Under the pieces are notes generated by a model, which was not told the DNA's origin, made no database searches, and saw nothing but the letters and a program-made list of their open reading frames with translations. Below, piece after piece: positions 52,224 through 64,000 of a stretch of 64,000 bases of DNA. A program made the translations under genes and the position numbers. This stretch comes from Maea johnstoni. Taxonomy: Eukaryota > Annelida > Polychaeta > Spionida > Magelonidae. The stretch is from contig OZ012694.1 of NCBI GenBank assembly GCA_963942565.1, positions 37,886,310 to 37,950,309 of the forward strand, in the 5' to 3' direction. Position 1 is the stretch's first letter; each line of letters starts with the position of its first letter.

Positions 52224-55200
52224 CTAGAATTCCGAGCCCCCTTGGCTGCTGTTGTCCAGCTTTTCCTCCAGCTCCAGATTGGCCATGATTTTGTTGATCA
52301 TGTCTTGCGTCTGTTTGTTGGGCACCGACATGGAGGGAAAGGCGAAAGGCTTCGTCTTGATGACTCTCTTGAAGAATCTGCAGCTGCTGAGGTGTTCGGA
52401 CATGTGCGGAGCATTATCAGCAAAGCACCACTGCTCTACGGGTGTGAAGGCTGTACTGAAAAACCAGCGCTGAAAGAGAATATAGGACAGTTAGTGAACC
52501 TATAGCTGCTGAGGTGTTCGGACATGTGCGGAGCATTATCAGCAAAGCACCACTGCTCTACGGGTGTGAAGGCTGTACTGAAAAACCAGCGCTGAAACAG
52601 AATATAGGACAGTTAGTGAACCTATAGCTGCTGTGGTATTCTGACATGTGCGGGGCATTCTCAGCAAAGCACCACTGCTCTACGGGTGTGAAGGCTGTAC
52701 TGAAAAACCAGCGCTGAAAGAGAATATAAGAATATAAGTTGGTGAACCTATAGCTACTTAGGTGTTCGGACATGTGGGGGGCATTCTCGGCAAAGCACCA
52801 CTACTCTATGGGTCTTAATTAAGGCTGTACTTATACTGAAAAAAAACAGCCCTGGAAGAGAATGTGAGACAGTGAGGGAATTGCAATTGATCATTCAAAC
52901 AATGTGTATATATGTAAAACTAAGTGTATATGTGTATATTGGTGCATTACACAGGCGTTTAAGGGAATTCTGGGAATTATTAGCCAGTACCATCTACCTG
53001 CAACCCGATCAACTAGATGCATGTATGCTCCCTCTGGGGTGCGCTCGCTTCCTGGCAGCACCAGCTTCATATCAATAATGATATAATAACAATAATAATA
53101 ATGATAATGATGATAATGGTAATAATAACAATAATAATTAATGCCTTTATTTCATGAGGGTACCTGACTACCTATTAGCCTTATGACTTGTGAACATAGT
53201 CTTAGCCAACAGGGCATCTGATTGTCATTTGGACACAGAAACCCTCAGAAATCACCCTTCAGGACACCCAACAGTTTTTGTGAGTAATTCTATAAAATGT
53301 CACTTTCAAGCATATAATTACCTTCTTCCTCACCTCAATATAATTCCAATGACATTGTACAAGGGTATTTGCCTCATTTCAACAAGTTAATACATATTTA
53401 TGGTTGTAATTTGAATATATTGAGGTCTCCCTTGAAATATAGGGCGCCCAATGCTTTTACAATTGCCAATTTTGGGCACCCTGTTTCTAAACCTGGCTAA
53501 GACCCTGCTTGTGAATTTAAAGTAAATGGCAGAGAATGAATGCAGTACCCACCTTGAACCCCACTTGCCAGTGGAACTTCTCTCCACTGCGCACCTTCTC
53601 CCACTGTTCCACCACCACCCCTCGCTCCTCCAGTAGGCTGCAGCAGACCTCCCTCAGCTTCTTCGACGTCAGCGCCAGGTTACACAGGCTGAAGCTGTCC
53701 AGACGGTGCGCGATGTACTGCAGCAGCTCAAACGGCAGCGTGGTAAGGTAGTCCACTGATGTTTCCACGTTAGTTTCTTGAGTTATGATATCCGAATCAG
53801 TCCTAGGAGAGTCGGTTAAGCTTATATCATAATCTCCACCCTCTTTATCTGTTTTGTCAAGTGACTTCAGTTTGTGATCCTCCGACTCTTTGAGTATTGC
53901 ACAGTCGGGTTTGAGACCGAAACTCTCCAGGATGTCATTATACACAATCTGGAAGCCCGGACGGACCGGATGGAAGCGGGGCAAAGAAAAGGTACATCCG
54001 TAATGTGCTAGGGGGCAGCGCGAATCTAACCAACCGTTTAGGCCTGCGTGGATTTCACCGTGGACGTTTTTGAAGTGCCATTTGTATTCGTCACGGCGGT
54101 ACTCCTGGGCACAGAGAAAAGTGTACATGGACTTGGGTTTGGCCTGGTATCGCGTGATGGACTCCAGATTGAGATCCAGAGAGAGCGGTTGTTTCATATC
54201 CTTGGACGACATCATGGGTGGAGGTGGGGGCGTCGCGTACCTCTTAACCGGTACCTCATGAGCCTCGTCTTGAACACCACTCGCACAGGAGAAATCACGA
54301 TCGTTCCCGCAATCGTGATTGGTCGCTTCTTTTTCTACTACCTCCTCGGTTTCAGCACCGCAAACATTTACATGATAACAGCCGTTGTGAGCCGTTTCTT
54401 CTGTAGTTACAAAGTCAAAACCATTATCTTCACAAGAAAGAGTTTGAGCATTTTCTACTTGGCCGCTTGCACATATATTTAAGTTCAGGTCACTGTTTGT
54501 GGCTGCAGGGCTTCCCCCTTTGGCATGAATAATACTGTCAACATTTTCAGAGACTGCGGTATTTGTCACCTCATTTTCAGCAACTTCTGTCGAGGAAGAT
54601 GATATACCATTTGTCGCAACGTCGAGGGCAGCACTTAACGATTCTGTTGCTTTTTTTGTGGCTTTATAAAGTTCGCCTAAAACACTTCTCTGCAGACCCG
54701 GTGGCGCTTTGTGCCTTTGCCAGGGTGCCTCGTCATCGTCAGATAACGTTTTTGAAGTATCGCCTGAGCTTATAAGCCTATCTTCATACTCTCCAAATAT
54801 GGGTCCATGAAAAGGCACAGCGGGGAAGCGTCTTGTGAGATTATTTCGCAGAACTCGGCGGGTACTTTTTGGCGCCTTCATGGCCTGATTGAGCATACGC
54901 TGGTCACGTAAGGCCAGGGCGACGTCCAGCTGCCCCATTTGAGCATGGCGGTTATCCTGAGAGAAAGGCACTCGCGACCTTCTCTCCTGGGAGTAGACGG
55001 GCCAGCGGTTCCACTCCATCGTGCAGTAGACCACGCTGGCCGGGCACGTCTCAAGATGGATCCCACATTGCCAGCGCGGCAGCACCACGGGACAGCCATT
55101 CACGTGGTTTATACAAGGCACCTTGCGAGTACGGCATGTCAGTCTATGTTCGGCAGATTTGCAGGCGTGATAGAGGGCGCCACAGTCCTGGTCGCACTGT

Positions 55201-55310
55201 ATAACGGCGCAGCTGATTGGAGGGGCATCCTTAGCTTTGCAGTTAGCTTTGTAGCAGTTGGCACAATGGGTGTGTTCTTCAATGTCCACCCCAACATCCT
55301 CCTGGGACAT
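52224..55310 (-). CDS. FBXO30: F-box only protein 30-like (FBXO30/FBXO40 group)
   Basis: Two coding exons, 55310-53553 and 52469-52224, phase 0; 2004 nt, 667 aa (human FBXO30 is 745). The ATG at 55310 lies 6 nt inside an exon preceded by the acceptor TTCTTTTTAG, so there is a 5' UTR exon upstream. The N-terminal TRAF-type zinc finger is Cys/His-rich ([45 protein letters not shown]). The middle has [20 protein letters not shown] and [18 protein letters not shown], which are FBXO30/40 signatures. An F-box lies at about 522-560 ([19 protein letters not shown]). The last exon gives [14 protein letters not shown], matching the human WRFSTAF region. Known role: substrate receptor of an SCF ubiquitin ligase. 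The 3' UTR runs straight into transposon sequence. Confidence 0.93.
52382..52874 (-). repeat. ~122-bp tandem array of the FBXO30 last-exon 5' edge
   Basis: The unit starting AGCTGCTGAGGTGTTCGGAC occurs at 52382, 52504, 52626 and, diverged, 52752 (spacing 122, 122, 126). Each copy includes on the minus strand the TTTCAG acceptor and the first ~90 nt of the last exon ([17 protein letters not shown]). Only the copy nearest 52382 continues into the full exon and stop. The three extra acceptors lie in the intron. Confidence 0.93.
53073..53142. repeat. (AAT)n-type tract
   Basis: ATAATAACAATAATAATAATG and similar words in the FBXO30 intron. Confidence 0.9.
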
Positions 55311-55397
55311 TTTCAACTAAAAAGAAACAAAACACAAAATGTAAGTAATGTGTCTTTTAAAATACGCCGAGACACACATCTATTATGTATACTTAAG

Positions 55398-55693
<296 letters not shown>

Positions 55694-58600
55694 GTATATA
55701 TTTTTAATGTACACTTGAGACACATCAATTATGCCTCCACAAGACAAATAATTCACTTCATAGAACTGCTTGCTATTTAAAACACTGAAAGAAAATCAAG
55801 GGTATATATCATAAAAACACACCAAAGAAAGAGGGTAATCATGAATTTTCAAGGTTGCTCGGCTCTGTAGGTTTAAAAAAACATCAAGTTGATATTGTGG
55901 ATATATGAATTTGTATATATGGTAAGACTGTCTAGACATTTTCAAGGCATCTTATGGAAGAAATTTACAATAGATCATTCTATGTGGATTTTTCAAAATT
56001 TAATGGATATGATAAAATGTGTGAGGTGGAAATGGTCGTCAAATTTCAAACTATAAATCCAGGAATATGTTTGTGAACTTTTTTGTCAATCCTGCGATAT
56101 TTCCTATAACATATCCATCCATTCAAGCAATATCAATCCATTAATGCCTAGAGATCTCCTTGATAAGGGTAGCAGTATGTATACTTAGGGATTTAGCCAG
56201 GACTGTCCAGCCTGTCTTTTAGACAAGTAATTTTCTAAAAACACCTTTTCAGGCAAATTTTTATTTAGTTTTGGGGTTATGGCCAAACCATTTTCATAAC
56301 AAACCATCTTCTAAGGCACGGCTGAAGTGTAATTTCGCCTATTTGACACAATGACAATAGGCTATAAAAAGCTGTTGATACATCTTGACAGGCAGACATT
56401 GTGATTGCTGTCTTTAAGACAGGCATTTTTTTTAAAATCCTGGTTAAGATCTTGTGTACATTACTCGTGGAAATAACTTTGGAATGAAGCATTTATTGCA
56501 AAATACTTGCAGGAGAGTAAATATGGGTCAGCGATTCTCCTTGAAATATTTTCAGACAATAGCTTTTGTTAGAGGAATATCACCATAATAATCAGGTGGT
56601 TTGGGGCCTACAGGCATGCATTGGTTAAATAAGTCCCCTTCCAGTACATATAACAGTATCCTGGATTGCAATCTTAATCTGGCAGATTTCCAGTCCATCT
56701 CTAATGAAGCATGCTATCCAAACCACACTTGATGAGAAATTATTATGATTGCCCAGTTAACCCAACACTAGTTAAATATGTAACAGATTTCTCACCCAAG
56801 ATACCTAAGGATTTGAGGTATGCACTGAACAGGCTCTATGGCTTTGTCTTAGCTCAGAGCAACTTAATTTAGTGACTAGCACTTGCTTTCTGTTCTAGTT
56901 CAGAAGAACAAGAACCTATTACTCTTAATTAAACCATTGGTATTTCACCTATTCATGTCAGAGAGTTCTCCTGTAATAGTATTGTGGGGATCTTTGAAAC
57001 TTTAATACATATGAATACACCTACAAAATATAACATGAATTACCAAAACACTTGTAGATTGAGTTTTCTTGTAGAAAAAGTTTTCAAAAATATTTTTTAA
57101 AATAACAATATCAATGCCATTGTTTAACCCCTGCAAGCATGAAAGAGTTAAGTATTTGAGTAGTGATTACTAGTGAATATTATAAAGAGTAGGGTTTACT
57201 GAAAAAAGGTATTAAATCCTGTACAATATTAGTTTTAAAACTCCAAAAACATTGCCTTGGCATTTACTAGTATATCCTTCTTATCTGAAACATGGATATT
57301 ATACAGGTTAATCCAATTAGATAGTCCTACTCATAATATGCAAGGAAGAGTTTAGTTTACTAAGCAGTTAACTCATATTTGTGTTGACATGTTTCTCTGC
57401 CAAACCAATGTGGTTATCTGAACAGGTTCCAACATACCTTTTGGGATTGCCTTACCACAATGATTTTAAAGTAGTTGTACTAGATTTACTTGCCTGGCAG
57501 AAATTGACACTTCCCCTGCACAAACTTTCATCCAGGTGAATTATATATAAAACTGAATGATGTATAAAGCCAGGGAGTGTAGATTAGATGAGTTACATGC
57601 CACTAATAAAGCTAAATTTCCATTTTCTTTCTCGAAATGCTTGATATTGTAAATCAATTCACCGTCTGTTTTTCATATATTTGATTATCAAGTATTGAAA
57701 CGTAACTTGCCATTTTGAGCCAGGAAGTGTTGATTTCTACCTTGACCTGCGACGGTGATTTTTACTTGCTATGGCAAGCAGACATGTGCTTATGACGGTA
57801 CCTGCCTAGAAGCTTTATAATCTTTCACACTAAGGATAGGGGTTGACTTAATAGTCATAGTTCATATGTATGTTGTCAGTACTAAAAATAGTTGTTCAGG
57901 AAGTTGTTTGTGATGTGATGATTTTTTAGGAAGTAATAAATAGCAGTGCTCTTCTAGAGAAGGATGCTATACAGGATTTGGCCTGATTTGGCAGTGTTGT
58001 AACCACATAACTTACCAGTGATAAAAGGATATGAAACCTGTCTAGATATTAAATTGGGTGCTCAGTAAAAAAAGGGCAGCCTAGAATTATTTTAGCCAAC
58101 CTTAAACTAAAACAAAGAGGCAGAGGAAAGGCCAATATTTGACTTTAGAAGGACAATAAAGCAGCACATAAATTCAGAAATCATAAACAAAATACTATAT
58201 CTGCTTACCTCTCTACTACAAGCATGCCTTAGGAACCTAAGTCAAAATCCTTTTCACTGGCCTCAGCCACCTTATTCTTAGATTCTCCTGATGGTATATC
58301 TATGGTTTAGACTTCACTGCTGTCGTGGTTCGGGCAAAACATGTTTTGATGACTTCCAGGCCCTCAGCATCTGACGTCAAACTAAAGCCACTTAGACGTG
58401 TTTGCTGCTTCTAGGCAAGTGGGGGGTTAGAGTAATAGTCTTGATATACACGGAGTGCTGGATTTGCTGGCTCCACTCATTTATCAAACTGCTCTGAAGC
58501 CTTCACTGCTACTGACGAGAAGTGTACCTCTACCCCTCTTCCAAGTAAGTGACATTTGCAGGGTCAAATTTGATCAGGCTTGTAAAAACGTAAGAAAACA

Positions 58601-58800
58601 ATAACAATACCTCGGAGGGAATATGTACATATAATAATTCATCTTTTAACTGTGTGCCCTGAGACTTGTTCGATTATGCCTTTTAGACTTCTTCATTAAA
58701 TATGAGTATATAATAACAGTTCCTGATAATAATAACACATTTGTTCATATAAATGTGACTTCAGGCAGACATGCTGACTGATCTGGGGCAAAAAATGAGT
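55694..58800. other. No gene seen
   Basis: AT-rich sequence upstream of FBXO30. A second copy of the dispersed repeat at 16340 lies at about 56280-56455. A 5' UTR exon of FBXO30 probably lies in this stretch but could not be placed. Confidence 0.4.
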
Positions 58801-59000
58801 NNNNNNNNNNNNNNNNNNNNNNNNNNNNNNNNNNNNNNNNNNNNNNNNNNNNNNNNNNNNNNNNNNNNNNNNNNNNNNNNNNNNNNNNNNNNNNNNNNNN
58901 NNNNNNNNNNNNNNNNNNNNNNNNNNNNNNNNNNNNNNNNNNNNNNNNNNNNNNNNNNNNNNNNNNNNNNNNNNNNNNNNNNNNNNNNNNNNNNNNNNNN
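58801..59000. other. Assembly gap (200 N)
   Basis: A run of exactly 200 N. Confidence 1.
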
Positions 59001-59585
<585 letters not shown>

Positions 59586-59715
59586 AACACCTAGGTTGAG
59601 TTTTATAGGTCCCTGACTATACCCTGATCATTTCAGACTGTATCGCTTTTCACTCTCGGCAAAAAATGAGATGAAAGTAACGGTCAAAATAATGGTGCAA
59701 CTGTTTCAGCTTGAG

Positions 59716-60052
59716 GTATGTATGTATATATGTATGCTTGTATGTATGTATGTATGAATGTATGTATGTATGTATGTATGTATGTATGTATGTATGTATG
59801 TATGCATGCATGTTTGTACGTATGTATGTATGCTTGCATGCATGTATGTATGTATGTATGTATGTATGTATGTATGTATGTATGTATGTATGCTTGCATG
59901 TATGTATGTTGGCATGCGTGGTTGTATGTGTGTATGTATGAATGTATGAGTGTTTGTATGTATGTATATATGTATGTATGTATCTATGCATGTGTGTATG
60001 TAAATATGTACGAATGTATGTATGCGCGCACGTACGCACGCATGTATGTATT
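59716..60052. repeat. (TATG)n tetranucleotide tract
   Basis: A long run of TATG with scattered changes (TGCATG, GCTTG). The Met/Tyr/Val/Cys and His/Thr/Tyr/Ile ORFs over it are artefacts. Confidence 0.95.
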
Positions 60053-61056
60053 TTTGGATGTGAGTATTTTACCCCACTGTAACTCTGCACAGAACCAGAA
60101 CCCATCTCTGTTTTGTTTTTTGTAACATGGTACTTGTTCTAGCATGTGGTATGGGCAATGTTCCATCCTGACCACCCTCTGGCACTCAATGCCCCGTATA
60201 TGTATATCTCTTCTAGGTAGCCCGCCATCAACAAACGACTAGTTTAATACCTTCGTATTGTGGCAATATTGATAGACACGTAAAGCCTCTACACGTTACA
60301 AGGTCTATGGACCTCTATGGTATGTCAAATCTCGTAAGACAAAAGTTTTACACTCTATGCACAGGAGTAATAGACATACAATATACTTCTGAGTTATCTT
60401 TTTATTTTAAATGACTTTGATAATATTAACCCGTTCGGGCTGAATATATGTAAGGCGCCAAAGCCGCTATAACGCATGTACAACCCTGTTAATTTATATG
60501 TTGATGTTATTTTGAATTTGTATGAAAATGTATTACGTATGATTTTGTAACATGAGTTACAGCAAATAAACATACTACTACTACCCCAGTGACATTTAGT
60601 TGTGTGATATCGCTTCCAATCAAACTCCTATTGACCAATCGACACTGTGAATGACAGCAGAGCAGGTGGTAATAGTATGCATGTTTGCTCGCAGATGACA
60701 TTTTTGAAAGTACGTACCTATGTGTAAATATACATATACTTTCATGCGTGTTGTATACGCCTTGTTGTTTTTGTATGTTTATATATGTGGGTAGGGAGGA
60801 ATATTGAGTAGCCCACCTGCCCGTGGGAGGTGTGTGGCATTTGGTATAGAGGATGATAGATAGATAAGAGCGTGTTTTCCATCTGTTTATTGTATTATGA
60901 TCAAGATCAATAACAAATACATAACTTCAGATAAATCCGTCGTGCCACCTCGTAAGAGCCATGCAGCTGTTACCTGGTCTGGTCCACGCCCCACACACAA
61001 AACGTTCTTCAACTAGAATTCAAGCGAGGGTAAATGGAAGAAAAGATTTATCTTCA
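60053..61056. other. No gene seen
   Basis: No coherent coding sequence. It shares a short CTGCACAGAACCAGAACCCA word with about 62967. Confidence 0.4.
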
Positions 61057-61484
<428 letters not shown>

Positions 61485-62899
61485 CATACATATACATGGC
61501 AGCACTGTTAACTGACTTAGCGGTCACATCTTAACGGACCACATCCTGGGGTAGTCAATCTATGTCCTATAATGGTAAGTCACCAACATAACGGCCATTA
61601 GTTAGGAACGGATCTCATTAACAGAAGTATCTTGGATGACTCAAATAAATGCGTCTGAGGTAGAGCATGCAAACACGACAGCCTGGGCACTGCATTGCCA
61701 TCTATGGGGCACAGATGACACTACTTCCAGCCGTCTCGGCTCTTCACATGACTTCCCTAGAGCTTTCAAACTAGCTGGCGGCAGTCATTTCATTGGCGAC
61801 AGCTGCTGAGTTTTTATCTAAATCTGTAGATAGAAAGCTTGTCGTCCCAGGTGGTCTAAACATTACACATACACACAAACACACACATTACTATCTCAAC
61901 ACCAGTATTGTCTTATACTGGCGCCAGCTATAGGAAACAATTGAGAATCTATTAGCTTTTAAACATGATCGGTGAACAGTAAAGAAAGGACTCGTAAGTG
62001 AGTTAAAACTATGATGAATATGACTATAATCAGACTTAAAATGGATTGCATGAACGAATGAGATGAGCATAGGAAAGCCATAACATCATGATAGCGTTGG
62101 TCGGAAATCATTGATGAAGCTGGTTGGTATGAAATGATTTTAAGGTATTACGATACTCTATACCGGTGACACCTATTGGGTATTGGACAAACTAAAATAA
62201 TTTATTACAATTTACCTGACATCACTGGAAAAATTGAAAAGAAATGGAATATTATTGAATATGTACCAATTCTGATTATACCTGCCTATTATAAAGAGTA
62301 TCCTATGAGTTTTTTGTTTTTGGCTACAGTGATTTCTATATTCATTGAATTTGATGTTTTAACACGTTTTCAGGCATAATTTGTGATAATTCATGTGTAT
62401 AAAATGGGGTTCCCTTGCTCAACAATATCGAGTCGATGACCCCATGATTTTAAGTTGTTTTGAAGATCACTGTGCTATGTTCTTTCCTATGGCAAAATTT
62501 GATGAAAATTAAACTGTGATTTCTAAAAGTGTCGTAAGACCTTAAGCCAGGTATTCGACAGTCGCTAGAGATGGATGTTCTCGAAGCAAGCATGCCAGTG
62601 CGGTTTATGATCTTTAATTATATGAACGTAAGTAAAACATCACTTGTTTGATATTTGAACGTGCACTGATGTGTCTCTACGTAAGACAGGTGTTCGTGGT
62701 ATTGTAGCCAGGATGTGATTCTGCTAGGCATATAGGGGATGCACTGGTTGTGGTCTAGCAGGCTATCGAGTAGCCGAGATTTCTAGGCTGTCATAGGTAT
62801 TTTCTGTTATTTTTTTCTGCTACCTAGCACCAAATATTCTAGGTGGCCATTAAAGTGGTCCATTTAGTTTACACTTACCTCACCAGGATTCAGTTTGAT
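61485..62899. other. No gene seen
   Basis: Only short ORFs without recognisable domains. Confidence 0.4.
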
Positions 62900-63258
62900 T
62901 ATGAGATAGGAGGAGCAGGTGGTGCCATCTATCTACATACCTGGTACTACACCACACTGATAGGTCTGCACAGAACCAGAACCCAGTGAGCGGCGGGAGT
63001 AACTAAATAAAGCAAGCTCCTTACTTACGCCTAATAAGGCGGTTGCACTGCATCATAGTGCGGATCTACACTTGGAAAGAAATGGAATTTCAACTTTTTA
63101 GGGACTAGGAACCTAGTCTAGCTATCGAGCCGATGCTGCCTTCTCTGCGGTGGTGCTGAGAATGACCGGCCAGGCGGTGTGCTTCTAACCAACCAGTGTG
63201 TTGTAGTACCAGTAATGGTCGATAGATGGCGCCACATTACTGATCCTCCTATCTATAG
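62900..63258. mobile_element. Inverted-repeat element, about 350 bp
   Basis: GATAGGAGGAGCAG, GTGCCATCTATC and CTGGTACTACACCACACTG at the left recur as imperfect reverse complements at 63170-63258. No ORF; probably a MITE. Confidence 0.5.
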
Positions 63259-64000
63259 AGGTTTTAGGTGTCATACTTAAACTAGACATTTACATTCGAA
63301 CAAATTCTGAAATAATACTGATCTTAAATAACTCAGAGGAGAAGAAATAAGAAAATAAAGCTAGTTAACGATAAAGGTTGGTTAACGATAGATAAACTTT
63401 GAGGATTATAAACAGAAAGAAATAGAATAGATAAACTTTGAGGGTTATAAATAGAGGGAAATAAAATAGATAGACAGAAGGTTAACGATTGATAAACTTT
63501 GAATACACACAATACACAAAGACTTTTTTTTTATCATAATCATTTATTGTACGCTGGAAAGGACAAGTAAACGATTGCATTTCCGATGCTATTAACATTT
63601 AAGTTTAATTCAATATCGGCCGGCGAAGAATTGTGAAAGACTGTTGTGAGGTGAAGGAAAATGGTAAACTATTGACATCAGCCAATCCATGCCTCGAGTT
63701 CTACTTGATAAGTGCCATAAGGGTATATGATACTTTTGAAAATAACTGCGGAATATAAACTAGAAAATTCACAAACTATCAGGAATGATTACAGCTGAGT
63801 TCTAACTAACATACCTCAATCAAATTTTGTTTCAAAAGATGATCTCACCTAATTTTTGTTTCAAAAGATGCGTTAGGTAGAGATAACACCATGATAGACT
63901 GGCATTGTTGGCTGCTCCAGGCACGAATGGATTAATATTTACCATCTTCATGGGACTACCTTCAAATATCATACATTATTGTAGCAATAATACAAGTATA
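63259..64000. other. No gene seen
   Basis: AT-rich sequence with repeated GGTTAACGATAGATAAACTTTG-like words near 63365-63500. Confidence 0.4.

Overview
The window reads as animal genomic DNA: AT-rich, with intron-split genes, long introns, many microsatellites and a dense population of short inverted-repeat transposons. The gene content (a RECQ1-type helicase, an FDXACB1-like protein, an FBXO30-type F-box protein and two secreted ependymin-related proteins), together with a foldback transposon of the style known from sea urchins, suggests an invertebrate deuterostome (echinoderm or hemichordate). A mollusc or another lophotrochozoan cannot be excluded from sequence alone. There is one 200-base assembly gap at 58801-59000.

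Layout. 1-7.8 kb: repeats, an intron-containing relic of a hAT transposase-like gene (about 3.95-5.15 kb) and a diverged ~170-180 bp periodic region whose right half carries an X-box-like palindrome about every 174 bp. 8-11.2 kb: mostly non-coding, with a TA-flanked inverted-repeat element. 11.2-16.8 kb, minus strand: a five-exon FDXACB1-like gene of 694 codons. 18.7-31.6 kb, plus strand: a 79-codon zinc-ribbon-like ORF whose stop lies only 6 nt before the RECQL start codon, then the remaining eleven coding exons of RECQL (896 aa in all). 34.6-39.3 kb (minus) and 41.7-45.9 kb (plus): two ependymin-related genes arranged head to head, with matching six-exon structures. 46-52.2 kb: transposon-rich spacer. 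52.2-55.3 kb, minus: an FBXO30-type gene in two coding exons. 55.4-64 kb: no recognisable gene; large (TA)n and (TATG)n tracts, the gap, and inverted repeats.

Exon chains were built by eye from GT/AG sites. In every gene the exon phases agree and the summed coding length is a multiple of three, which is the main internal support.

The most unusual theme is local amplification of exon edges. The RECQL exon 11 donor is repeated about 18 times as a 43-bp minisatellite, itself split by a foldback transposon. The RECQL terminal coding end is repeated as a 164-bp array. The FBXO30 last-exon acceptor is repeated in four ~122-bp units. A decayed partial copy of RECQL exon 9 sits 101 bp upstream of the real one. 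The other standout is the apparent dicistronic arrangement of the zinc-ribbon ORF and RECQL within one exon. No rRNA, tRNA, CRISPR array or recognisable viral or LTR element was seen.
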